8,309 bases of DNA from an uncultured Lachnospiraceae bacterium (GCA_946183625.1 CAMHCL010000069.1:1-8309), one strand, 5' to 3'. Positions 1 to 7,019 are shown, counted from the first letter of the stretch. Notes: generated by a model not told the origin, from the sequence alone. Program-made: numbers and translations.

Positions 1-330
1 CTGCTTGCTCTTTGTCTGTATTATGGTTATGCGGATACAGCAGATACACAGAATGAGCCATCAAATGACAAGAAGGATCAGTTCATTGCAACGCAGAGTC
101 AGGTATGGATCATAGAAAAAGGACTCTTTGGAACAGATAGTGCAGATAATGCTGCCTATACTCTTTCAAGATGTGCTCCAGATCCAGATACTTGTTATGG
201 TTATTATAAAACCCTAAGAGACAGTATCGGTGCAGCTTATGATCAGAAGATTCCAAGCTTTGCCAGCAAGACTAAGAGTGGTGCAGAAACCATAGAACTG
301 AAGTGGAATGAGACAAATCAGAGATATGAA
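1..330 (+). other. C-terminal portion of a thioester (TED/TQxA) adhesion domain
   Basis: Visible residues 1-110 contain LYYGY (6-10) and ATQSQVWIIEKG (30-41), which match the TQ-x-x-[IV]-W region of Gram-positive thioester adhesion domains. In characterised members this Gln forms an internal thioester with an N-terminal Cys and lets the domain bond covalently to a host partner. The partner Cys would lie before base 1, so an intact thioester cannot be confirmed here. The following beta-rich stretch to about residue 200, including QEFVSERPSADPIYAY, has the look of the linker region between a TED and the first SpaA domain. The assignment rests on motif recall, not an alignment. Confidence 0.68.
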
Positions 331-3300
331 ATAACACTTACAGATAAGAATAAGGAGCTTAAAGGCTTTGATCTTAGTCTCAAGGGTTATGATACTTCTG
401 TGGATGGTAATAAGCTGACCATTTCAAGTACAAAGGTTCAGACTGAGGCAACTACTGGTACATTTACTTCAAATACCGGAAAGGTTGAGCCAACATCGAG
501 CTGTGTATTCTGGTTTAATGGTAACAGTAATTATCAGGAGTTCGTATCTGAAAGACCTTCAGCGGATCCTATCTATGCGTATATCAAAGTGAAAACTGAA
601 GATATAGGTTATGGATACCTGGAGAAAATAGATAAGGCGACAGGTACTAAGCTTCCAGGTGCAACTTATGGTATTTATTCTGATAGTGGATGTACTGCAC
701 TTGTAGAGCAGATGGTCACAGGAGATGACGGTGGCTGCAAGTCGGGACCACTTACACCAGGAACCTACTATGTTAAAGAAATATCTTCACCAAGGGGATA
801 TGTTCTTGATAAGGATGTTCACACACTTGTAGTTAAAGCAGGTCAGACAACTTCATTTACTGCCAAGGATGCTGAGCAGGTAGGTGCACTTACAATCTAT
901 AAGGAAGGTGAGGTTCTTGTAGGATGGAATGGAACCAACTTCACTTATGAGAAGAGAAAGCTCCCAGGAGCAACCTTTAAGGTTACAGCCGGGGCAGACA
1001 TCTACAGAGCTGACGGAGCCAAGGTTTATAACAAAGGTGCTGTCATATCAGAGGGACTTGTGAGTGGTAAGGATGGTCAGGTGACACTGAATAATCTTCA
1101 TCTTGGAACCTACAATGTTACTGAAACCAAAAGTATCGGTGGTTATACGATCAATGGTGAAACTAAGACTGTAACGATTGAATATAAGGATCAGAATGTC
1201 GAAGTGCAGTTTGAGAGCGTGACTATTGAGAACCAGCGTCAGAAAGCAAAGGTTACTGTATCCAAGATTGATAAGGATACTAAGAATCCACTTAAGGGTG
1301 GAGAGTATACCATGTATGCCGGAAATGATATCAAAAATTATGATGGTACAGTCATAATGAAGAAGGATACAGCAATACAGACAGCTACAACCGGAAATGA
1401 TGGAATTGGAGCTTATACAGTAGATCTTCCAATATCTAATTCATATTATATTAAGGAGACTAAGGCGCCATATGGTTATCTCCGTAATCAGACAGATGTA
1501 TATAATTTCAGCTTTGAAAATATGGATGAGAAGACTCCCACAGCTGAGTTTAAGCACACATTTGAGAATGACAGGGTAACAGCCAAGATTCATCTTTATA
1601 AGGTTGATAAGGAAACTGGAAAGCCTTATCCACAGGGCGATGCTTCACTTGAGGGGGCAGTATATGGGCTCTATGCTCGTAATGATATAGTTCATCCTGA
1701 CGGAAAGACAGGAGTTCTTTATAAGAAGGGTACAAAAGTTGCAGAGCTTAAAACAGATGCAAATGCAGAGGCTGAGATTAAAAACTTGTATCTAGGTGAT
1801 TATTACATCAAAGAGATAGAGGCTCCGGTAGGTTATAACATTGACACTGAGGAGCATGACCTTAAATGTGATTATGAGGGTGATCTTGTAGCAGAGGTAG
1901 CGAGAGAGTCAACATCTGAGGAGCAGGTTAAGAAGCAGCCATTCCAGCTGATCAAAGTATCAGATAATGGCGAGGATACTGAGGCACTGCTTCTTGAAGG
2001 AGCAGGCTTCACAGCTTACCTTAAGTCAAAGCTTCCTGTAAAGGAAGACGGCAGCTATGATTTTGATAATGCTACCCCTATAGTTATCGGAGGCAAAGTA
2101 ACCGGAAAGGAAGCAGCCGAAGGTAAGGGAGAGACCACTATCTATACAGATAAAAAGGGACATGCAGTATCTATTCCGATACCATATGGAACCTATATCG
2201 TGGTTGAGTCAGTTACACCTCACAACATGGAAACAGTAAAACCATTTGAGGTAAGAATCACAGAGCATAAGCCAGACGAACCTCTTGTATGGAGAGTTTT
2301 CATAGATAGAGAGTTCAGTGCAAAGCTTCGCATCATAAAGAAGGATGATGAGACAAAGAAAACGGTTCTTCTTCCAAATGCTGAGTTCCGTATCTATAAC
2401 ATGGATACAGAGGAATATGTTGAGATGATCACAACTTATCCTTCAAAGGTTACACATAAGACTTTTAAGACAGATGATGATGGTGATCTTTTACTTCCTC
2501 AGGTACTTCATCTTGGAAATTACCGAATAGAAGAAATAGCAGCACCTTATGGTTATGTGAAGAATGAGAACTATGTTGAGGTCGCAGTTGATACTGATAC
2601 TTTCTATGAGACAGATCCTGACACCTATGAGGCTATTATCACAGTGGAATATGAGAATCATCCAACAAAGGGTGAGATTACCATAGAAAAGCGTGGTGAA
2701 GTACTTGAAGGTTATGAAGGTGGATGGTTTGCTGACAGTGACGAAAAAGAGTTCGTATATGTTGAAGGTGGTCTTGAAGGGGCAGAGTTCGAGGTATATG
2801 CAGCTGAGGATATTTATACTGCTGATAACCAGGTGGATGAGTCTGGGGAGAGAACAAAGTATTATAGTGAGGGAGACCTGGTAGCAACGCTTACTTCTGA
2901 TGCAGAAGGTAAAGCAGTACTTAAGGATATTCCTCTTGGACAGTACAAAGTTGTTGAGACAAAGGCTCCATTTGGATATCTGCTTGATCCTCAGGAACAG
3001 ACCAGTACACTTGTTTATGCTGATGATGAGACTCCTGTGATCTATGACACAAAGACATTTAAGGATGAACGAGAAAAACTTGAGCTTGTTGTAGAAAAGC
3101 GAGATGCAGAAGATGACAGAGCTATCGAAGGTGCAGTCTTCGGACTATATGCTGCTGAAGATATTAAGACAAGAGATGGTAAGGTTGTTGTTGAGGCTGG
3201 AACATTTCTGGAACAGGCAATCTCAGATGCAGATGGACTTATAAAGTTCACTAAGGATTATCCTTTTGGTAAGTATACAGCAAAGGAAATTAAAACACCG

Positions 3301-5163
3301 GCTGGATATGTTTCATCTGATGAAGTGATTGAGTTCGACGCCAGATATATTGATGAAAATACTCCTGTAGCAAAGTACAGTAGTGAGTTTATAAATACTC
3401 CTACAAGTTTCGAATTCTCCAAGGAGGATATAACAAGTGGTGCTGAGCTTAGTGGAGCTACACTTTCAGTAATCGATAAGGATGGTAACGTGGTAGAAAC
3501 CTGGACATCTAAGGCAGGTGAAAAGCATGTGCTTAAGAGGCTTGTGGTTGGAGAAACATATATCCTTCGTGAGGAGTTCGCACCTTACGGATATCTCAGA
3601 GCGGCAGATGTGGAGTTCACTGTAATTGATACAGAAGAAATCCAGTCAGTAACTATGAAGGACGAGGTGCCTACAGGTACAATAATCATAAATAAGGATG
3701 GAGAGTTCCTTCAGGATATTGAGGCTACCAAGGATAAGTGGTATGACTTCCTGTTCAGCTGGAAGAAGAAATCCATGGCTGGTGTAACTTTTGAAGTATA
3801 TGCAAAGGAAGATATTGTAAGTCCTGATGGTCTTGATACTGTCTACTATGAGAAGGACGAGCTTGTTGCAACTCTTGTAACAAACGATAAAGGTGTAGCA
3901 TTTATAGATAAGCTGCCACTTGGTAAGTATTATCTAGTTGAGACTGCTACACTTGAAGGCTTTATGCTGGATAGCACACCTATTGATGCTGACCTTTCAT
4001 ATATGGATCAGGATACTCCTATCGTTTATGCTGGAGATCATATCTTTAACGAAAGACAGAAGGTAGAAATCTCTGTTATAAAGAAGGATTCAGAAACTGG
4101 TAAAGCTCTTGAAGGCGCTATGTTTGGACTGTATTCTGCTGAGGAAATAATTTGCACTGAAACTGATGCAAAGCTTCCAACAGACAGTCTGATTGAAAAG
4201 GCTGTTACAGATTCCGAAGGAAAGATTCATTTTGTATCAGATCTTCCGCTTGGAAAGTATTATATCCAGGAGATTGAACCTCCTAAGGGTTATGCTTCCA
4301 ATAAGGAAAAAGTGGAGATTGATGCATCATATAATTCTGAAGGAGAAAAAGTGCTTAAGTTCGAAGCAGAGTTCACAGATGTTCCTATTAAGGTTGAATT
4401 CAGTAAAACTGATGTGACTGGAGACAAGGAACTTGAGGGTGCAAAGCTTACTATTATTGATTCCGAAGGTAAGACTGTTGAGACCTGGACCAGTACTAAG
4501 GAACCTCATATGGTTGAGAAGATACCGGCAGGTAAGTACACTCTTAGAGAGGAGACTTCACCTTATGGTTATACCATAGCAAACGATATAGAATTCGAGG
4601 TTAAGGACTCAGGAGAAATCCAGAAGTGTCAGATGAAGGATGACTATGTATATGGAAAACTACTCCTTAAGAAGAGAGATTCAGAGCTTAATACAATGAT
4701 TGAAGGTGTTGAGTTCGAAATCAGAGATAAGGATGGTAAGGTGCTTCAGACACTTGTTACTGGAAAGGATGGGTGTGCTGAGAGTGATCTACTTCCTATA
4801 TGTACCTTTGACAAGGACGGTGGCTTTGATAAGGATATAACCTATACAGTCGTCGAAACAAAGGCTAAGGAAGATTATATTCTTGATAGTACTCCTCATG
4901 AGGTGACATTCACCTATGGAAGAGATGAGAATGGTAAGCTTCAGGATGATGCAAAGGCTCCAGAGGTAGTTGAGTATACACTTGATCTTATTAATAAGCC
5001 TACACAGCCAAAGCTTCCTCAGACAGGTGACAACTATAATCCATTTGTCTGTGGTGCTATCGGACTTGCATTTATACTCTTTGCGGTATCATATATATTC
5101 TTCAGTAAAAAGACTTCTATGGTTGATGATATTGAAGAATATGATGACGATATAGAAGAGTAA
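1..5163 (+). CDS. LPXTG-anchored SpaA/Cna-B-repeat surface adhesin with thioester domain (5' partial)
   Basis: Cell-wall adhesin covalently attached by sortase. The frame is open from base 1 to the TAA at 5161-5163 (1720 visible residues), so the start and signal peptide lie upstream; the GTG at 400 is an internal valine. Residues 1-110 look like the end of a thioester (TQxA/TED) domain: T31-Q32 in ATQSQVW, where Gln would bond an upstream Cys. About 13 prealbumin-like domains follow, near 203-293, 294-412, 416-525, 527-638, 645-770, 774-886, 891-1023, 1026-1133, 1135-1221, 1225-1352, 1355-1461, 1463-1546 and 1551-1668. Most show a first-strand Lys, an LEGA-F-Y core, the Y-x-x-x-E..P.GY signature (for example E260, E486, E605, E986, E1424) and a final Asn/Asp, as in domains with Lys-Asn isopeptide bonds. 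LPQTG is at 1672-1676, a hydrophobic segment at 1682-1701, then SKK and an acidic tail. Related proteins are common in Lachnospiraceae ICEs (family knowledge). Ligand unknown. Confidence 0.93.
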   Translation: MLALCLYYGYADTADTQNEPSNDKKDQFIATQSQVWIIEKGLFGTDSADNAAYTLSRCAPDPDTCYGYYKTLRDSIGAAYDQKIPSFASKTKSGAETIELKWNETNQRYEITLTDKNKELKGFDLSLKGYDTSVDGNKLTISSTKVQTEATTGTFTSNTGKVEPTSSCVFWFNGNSNYQEFVSERPSADPIYAYIKVKTEDIGYGYLEKIDKATGTKLPGATYGIYSDSGCTALVEQMVTGDDGGCKSGPLTPGTYYVKEISSPRGYVLDKDVHTLVVKAGQTTSFTAKDAEQVGALTIYKEGEVLVGWNGTNFTYEKRKLPGATFKVTAGADIYRADGAKVYNKGAVISEGLVSGKDGQVTLNNLHLGTYNVTETKSIGGYTINGETKTVTIEYKDQNVEVQFESVTIENQRQKAKVTVSKIDKDTKNPLKGGEYTMYAGNDIKNYDGTVIMKKDTAIQTATTGNDGIGAYTVDLPISNSYYIKETKAPYGYLRNQTDVYNFSFENMDEKTPTAEFKHTFENDRVTAKIHLYKVDKETGKPYPQGDASLEGAVYGLYARNDIVHPDGKTGVLYKKGTKVAELKTDANAEAEIKNLYLGDYYIKEIEAPVGYNIDTEEHDLKCDYEGDLVAEVARESTSEEQVKKQPFQLIKVSDNGEDTEALLLEGAGFTAYLKSKLPVKEDGSYDFDNATPIVIGGKVTGKEAAEGKGETTIYTDKKGHAVSIPIPYGTYIVVESVTPHNMETVKPFEVRITEHKPDEPLVWRVFIDREFSAKLRIIKKDDETKKTVLLPNAEFRIYNMDTEEYVEMITTYPSKVTHKTFKTDDDGDLLLPQVLHLGNYRIEEIAAPYGYVKNENYVEVAVDTDTFYETDPDTYEAIITVEYENHPTKGEITIEKRGEVLEGYEGGWFADSDEKEFVYVEGGLEGAEFEVYAAEDIYTADNQVDESGERTKYYSEGDLVATLTSDAEGKAVLKDIPLGQYKVVETKAPFGYLLDPQEQTSTLVYADDETPVIYDTKTFKDEREKLELVVEKRDAEDDRAIEGAVFGLYAAEDIKTRDGKVVVEAGTFLEQAISDADGLIKFTKDYPFGKYTAKEIKTPAGYVSSDEVIEFDARYIDENTPVAKYSSEFINTPTSFEFSKEDITSGAELSGATLSVIDKDGNVVETWTSKAGEKHVLKRLVVGETYILREEFAPYGYLRAADVEFTVIDTEEIQSVTMKDEVPTGTIIINKDGEFLQDIEATKDKWYDFLFSWKKKSMAGVTFEVYAKEDIVSPDGLDTVYYEKDELVATLVTNDKGVAFIDKLPLGKYYLVETATLEGFMLDSTPIDADLSYMDQDTPIVYAGDHIFNERQKVEISVIKKDSETGKALEGAMFGLYSAEEIICTETDAKLPTDSLIEKAVTDSEGKIHFVSDLPLGKYYIQEIEPPKGYASNKEKVEIDASYNSEGEKVLKFEAEFTDVPIKVEFSKTDVTGDKELEGAKLTIIDSEGKTVETWTSTKEPHMVEKIPAGKYTLREETSPYGYTIANDIEFEVKDSGEIQKCQMKDDYVYGKLLLKKRDSELNTMIEGVEFEIRDKDGKVLQTLVTGKDGCAESDLLPICTFDKDGGFDKDITYTVVETKAKEDYILDSTPHEVTFTYGRDENGKLQDDAKAPEVVEYTLDLINKPTQPKLPQTGDNYNPFVCGAIGLAFILFAVSYIFFSKKTSMVDDIEEYDDDIEE
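2671..3663 (+). repeat. Three-domain supramodule, copy 1 (adhesin domains 7-9)
   Basis: Residues 891-1221 of the adhesin form an ordered trio. The first domain begins GEITIEKRGEVLEG, has a Trp-containing insertion and continues EGAEFEVYAAEDI. The second carries AIEGAVFGLYAAEDI. The third is a short domain starting FEFSKEDITSG with NVVETWTS and REEFAPYGY. The same trio, in the same order, recurs immediately downstream. The similarity is clear at protein level, and the nucleotide sequences have drifted, so this is an old intragenic duplication. Confidence 0.85.
3673..4638 (+). repeat. Three-domain supramodule, copy 2 (adhesin domains 10-12)
   Basis: Residues 1225-1546 repeat the trio of copy 1. 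GTIIINKDGEFLQD with an aromatic insertion and GVTFEVYAKEDI is followed by ALEGAMFGLYSAEEI, then by VEFSKTDVTGDKELEGA with TVETWTS and REETSPYGY. Order and boundaries match copy 1 domain by domain. The most variable part is the loop after the first strand of the leading domain, near residues 1240-1257. Confidence 0.85.
5014..5160 (+). other. Sortase sorting signal: LPQTG, membrane segment, acidic tail
   Basis: LPQTG is encoded at 5014-5028, preceded by a Pro/Lys-rich linker (NKPTQPK). A hydrophobic stretch of about 20 residues (FVCGAIGLAF onward, 5044-5103) and SKK follow. This order is that of a class A-type sortase substrate: cleavage between Thr and Gly, then transfer to peptidoglycan or pilin. 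Unusually, the cytoplasmic end continues past the lysines, and 9 of its last 12 residues are Asp or Glu. Confidence 0.93.
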
Positions 5164-5202
5164 AACACATTTTAGTAAAAGACAATTTAGTAAATGGAAA
5201 TC

Positions 5203-5240
5203 GGGAGATATGAGCCATAAGGTTTGTATCTCCTATTTTT
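5203..5240 (+). terminator. Rho-independent terminator after the adhesin gene
   Basis: GGAGATATGAGCC (5204-5216) pairs with GGTTTGTATCTCC (5221-5233) around an ATAA loop. This gives a 13-bp stem with three G-U wobbles, and G5203-T5234 can add a fourth. The stem is followed directly by TATTTTTGT. It lies about 40 bases after the adhesin stop codon and should end or attenuate transcription before the DUF5688 operon. Confidence 0.85.
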
Positions 5241-5260
5241 GTATCAATTTTAGGAGAAAA

Positions 5261-5274
5261 CCCAAGTGATTGGG
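5261..5274 (+). promoter_or_regulatory. Small hairpin with GNRA-type loop in the leader of the DUF5688 operon
   Basis: CCCAA (5261-5265) pairs with TTGGG (5270-5274) across GTGA, a GNRA tetraloop. It lies 24 bases before the ATG at 5299 and 9 bases before the SD. It may be a local structure in the leader RNA; no function can be read from the sequence. No convincing -35/-10 pair was found in 5164-5298, so how the downstream operon is transcribed (own promoter or read-through) is unresolved. Confidence 0.4.
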
Positions 5275-5283
5275 AGAAAGAAT

Positions 5284-5290
5284 AAGAGGT
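5284..5290 (+). promoter_or_regulatory. Ribosome binding site of the DUF5688 gene
   Basis: AAGAGGT ends 8 bases before ATG 5299. This spacing favours ATG 5299 over the in-frame ATG at 5305, which would sit 14 bases away. Confidence 0.75.
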
Positions 5291-5298
5291 AAAAATAT

Positions 5299-6306
5299 AT
5301 GAGAATGAATTTTGAGACATTTAAAGGCGTAGTAGAGACAGAGCTTTTAAACTTCTTTCCAGATTCTATGAAGAATGGAAAGGTAGTATTTGAAAAGGTT
5401 CCAAAGGTAAACAGAGAACTGGATGCTGTGACTATAGAGCTTGAGGGAGAGAAGAGAAATATCTGCCCTACTCTTTATCTTCAGGATATGTATGAAAGAT
5501 ATGAGGCTACTGAGAATCTTCCTGATGTTATGAGTGAGTTTGCGGCAGCATATCTTCAGAGCATGGAAAGAAGTGAGGAAGTGATTAAGAAGATTGATCT
5601 TCCTAACTGCAAGGACAGAATCATATTCCAGCTTATTAATGCAGAACAGAATAAAGGGCTTCTTGCTGACGTTCCTTACAGACCATTCCAGGATCTAGCT
5701 ATCATCTACAGAGTTGTAGTCGAGGATCGTGAAGGGGTTCTTGCATCTTCAATCATAACTAATAAGGTTGCTGATGCTATTGGTATGAAAGAAGCAGAGC
5801 TTTTTGAACTTGCTGCTGAAAATACTAAGAGGATAAATCCTGTGAAAATTATAGGTATGAGTGAAATGCTCAGAGGAACTTTATTTGATATTGGTGCTGA
5901 TGAAGAGGAATTAGATATGATGATGCCTTATCAGCCTGAAGAGGAAATGATGTATGTGATCACAAATGAGAGAAATATGCATGGAGCTATTTCTATGATT
6001 TATGAGGATGAGCTCCATAAACTTTCAGAAGTAATTTCTGATGATCTATATATTCTTCCAAGTTCGATTCATGAGGTGCTTGCAGTTCCTGCCAGCTCAC
6101 AGTCTCCTGAAGAGCTTGCTGAAATGGTTCATACCATAAATATGGCAACAGTAAATCTTGAGGATAGATTATCAAATCAGGTGTATCACTATGACAGAAA
6201 TGCACGTACACTTAAGCTTGCTACTGATACACCAAACAAAAGACTTGATGGAGAAGTTGCAGAGCAGCAGCTTGTTTATGAAGCAAATAAAGGACCTAAA
6301 AGATAG
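5299..6306 (+). CDS. DUF5688 family protein
   Basis: A 335-residue soluble protein with no signal peptide or membrane segment. It matches what I recall of DUF5688, a family of unknown function frequent in Lachnospiraceae and their mobile elements. Recognisable parts are CPTLYLQDMYERY (56-68), the PFQDLAIIYRVVV strand region (129-141), and YVITNERNMHGAISMIYEDE (219-238) leading to YILPSSIHEVLAVPA (251-265), the most typical signature of the family. The middle part (201-217) is acidic and Met-rich. The start at 5299 is backed by AAGAGGT at proper spacing. The gene opens a compact operon with the 41-residue protein, the JAB protein and the TOPRIM protein. A terminator stands between it and the adhesin. 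The context suggests an accessory role in element maintenance or transfer, but no catalytic residues are evident. Confidence 0.82.
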   Translation: MRMNFETFKGVVETELLNFFPDSMKNGKVVFEKVPKVNRELDAVTIELEGEKRNICPTLYLQDMYERYEATENLPDVMSEFAAAYLQSMERSEEVIKKIDLPNCKDRIIFQLINAEQNKGLLADVPYRPFQDLAIIYRVVVEDREGVLASSIITNKVADAIGMKEAELFELAAENTKRINPVKIIGMSEMLRGTLFDIGADEEELDMMMPYQPEEEMMYVITNERNMHGAISMIYEDELHKLSEVISDDLYILPSSIHEVLAVPASSQSPEELAEMVHTINMATVNLEDRLSNQVYHYDRNARTLKLATDTPNKRLDGEVAEQQLVYEANKGPKR

Positions 6307-6317
6307 GAGGACTCCTA
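6304..6317 (+). promoter_or_regulatory. SD of the 41-residue gene inside an inverted repeat overlapping the upstream stop
   Basis: TAGGAG-GA-CTCCTA is an inverted repeat. It spans the TAG stop of the DUF5688 gene (6304-6306), the AGGAGG SD (6305-6310) and the first base of the ATG at 6317. Folding as TAGGA/TCCTA with a GGAC loop would hide the SD and part of the start codon. A ribosome terminating on the upstream gene would open it, which predicts translational coupling. Confidence 0.6.
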
Positions 6318-6442
6318 TGGGATTACAGACTGTTGATATAAAAGATTTAATAAGAATCATGAATGAAAGTCCTGAGGATTTTATCATCACGGTCGAAGGT
6401 CTGGATGGAGGTGACGAAGATGCCGAAGAAGAATCCATTTAA
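6317..6442 (+). CDS. 41-residue acidic microprotein between DUF5688 and JAB genes
   Basis: This small ORF starts at ATG 6317, 6 bases after a perfect AGGAGG and 10 bases after the stop of the DUF5688 gene. It ends at TAA 6440-6442, 23 bases inside the following JAB gene. The product begins MGLQTVDIKDLIRIMNESPE and ends in a strongly acidic tail (GDEDAEEES). Its first part is predicted to be helical with a hydrophobic face (VDIKDLIRIM). The frame extends upstream to an ATG at 6158 inside the DUF5688 gene, but no SD supports that start. The SD, tight packing and overlap support real translation; no family is recognised. It could be a small partner of the JAB protein, or a translated leader that delivers ribosomes to the JAB start. 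Both ideas are inference. Confidence 0.7.
   Translation: MGLQTVDIKDLIRIMNESPEDFIITVEGLDGGDEDAEEESI
6407..6414 (+). promoter_or_regulatory. Ribosome binding site of the JAB gene, inside the microprotein gene
   Basis: GGAGGTGA is a full-length match to the anti-SD and ends 5 bases before ATG 6420. It decides the JAB start: the in-frame ATGs at 6363 and 6405 have no SD. It also encodes the Gly-Gly-Asp part of the microprotein tail. Confidence 0.85.
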
Positions 6443-7019
6443 GTTGGATGTGGTGTCTATACGCCTTAATAAGGATGCTCCGCTTATGTCGGGGCATCCG
6501 GTTAAGTCTCCTGAGGATGCGGTAAAGCTTATAGGCCAGGAACTATGCGAGATGGATAGAGAGGTTGTATGTATCATAAATCTTAAATCTGACGGTACAC
6601 CAATTAATTGTACCTTTGCAAGTATGGGTGCACTGGATAGATCAGTAGCGCATCCAAGAGAGTTATTAAAGGCAACTATACTATCCAATGCATCGACCAT
6701 GATTATGATTCATAACCATCCGTCTGGAAATCTTGACCCTTCAATTGAAGACTCAATACTTACCGACAGGATGATTAAGATTTGTGATCTGGTAGGTGTG
6801 CCGCTTGTAGATCACATAATAGTTGGAGGCGATAATTCAGATTACTTCAGCTTTAAGGAAAAGGACAGGCTGCCAGCTTCCAACCTGAGATACAGTCTTA
6901 AGACAGACTATAAGGATATTGAATTCTCAGTACCAATGGCAGCAGAAGTAAATAGTAATAAGGGTGATGTAAGCACTATTGCTGAAAATAATAAAACGGG
7001 AAGGAGGACCAAGAGATGA
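6420..7019 (+). CDS. RadC-like JAB/MPN domain protein
   Basis: A 199-residue protein with the JAB/MPN fold of the RadC family. REVVCIINLKSDGTP (47-61), carrying the conserved Glu (E48), leads to GALDRSVAHPRELLKATI (70-87) and the metal motif HNHPSGNLDPSIED (98-111). The HxH-x10-D ligands are H98, H100 and D111. LVDHIIVGG (129-137) and YFSF (142-145) follow. The zinc-binding residues of a JAMM metallopeptidase are thus all present, although the biochemical role of RadC-type proteins is unsettled. The N-terminal helix-hairpin-helix region of chromosomal RadC is missing, as is usual in versions on mobile elements. The C-terminus (160-199) is polar and probably disordered. The gene overlaps the microprotein gene by 23 bases and the next gene by 4 (ATGA). 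A DNA-processing or anti-restriction role in conjugation is plausible but unproven. Confidence 0.9.
   Translation: MPKKNPFKLDVVSIRLNKDAPLMSGHPVKSPEDAVKLIGQELCEMDREVVCIINLKSDGTPINCTFASMGALDRSVAHPRELLKATILSNASTMIMIHNHPSGNLDPSIEDSILTDRMIKICDLVGVPLVDHIIVGGDNSDYFSFKEKDRLPASNLRYSLKTDYKDIEFSVPMAAEVNSNKGDVSTIAENNKTGRRTKR
7001..7007 (+). promoter_or_regulatory. Ribosome binding site of the TOPRIM gene
   Basis: AAGGAGG lies within the last codons of the JAB gene, 8 bases before ATG 7016. Together with the ATGA stop/start overlap it indicates translational coupling. Confidence 0.85.

Noticed and set aside
2678..3251. Antisense and alternative-frame ORFs inside the adhesin gene
   Set aside because: They are low-complexity shadows of the repetitive coding sequence, without SD sites or recognisable domains.
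400..5163. Adhesin start at GTG 400
   Set aside because: The frame stays open to base 1, the upstream codons encode a recognisable thioester-domain motif, and no SD precedes base 400.
5266..5292. Eight-codon leader ORF (GTG at 5266, TAA at 5290) with AGGAG upstream at 5252-5256
   Set aside because: Very short, GTG start, and located inside the small hairpin. Such a match is easily produced by chance; it shows no attenuator-like run of one amino acid.
6158..6316. Upstream extension of the microprotein frame to ATG 6158
   Set aside because: This part lies inside the DUF5688 gene in another frame and has no SD, whereas ATG 6317 has a perfect one.
6363..6419. Longer JAB protein starting at ATG 6363 or 6405
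   Set aside because: Neither has an SD. GGAGGTGA at 6407-6414 is ideally placed for ATG 6420, and the extra residues do not resemble the family.
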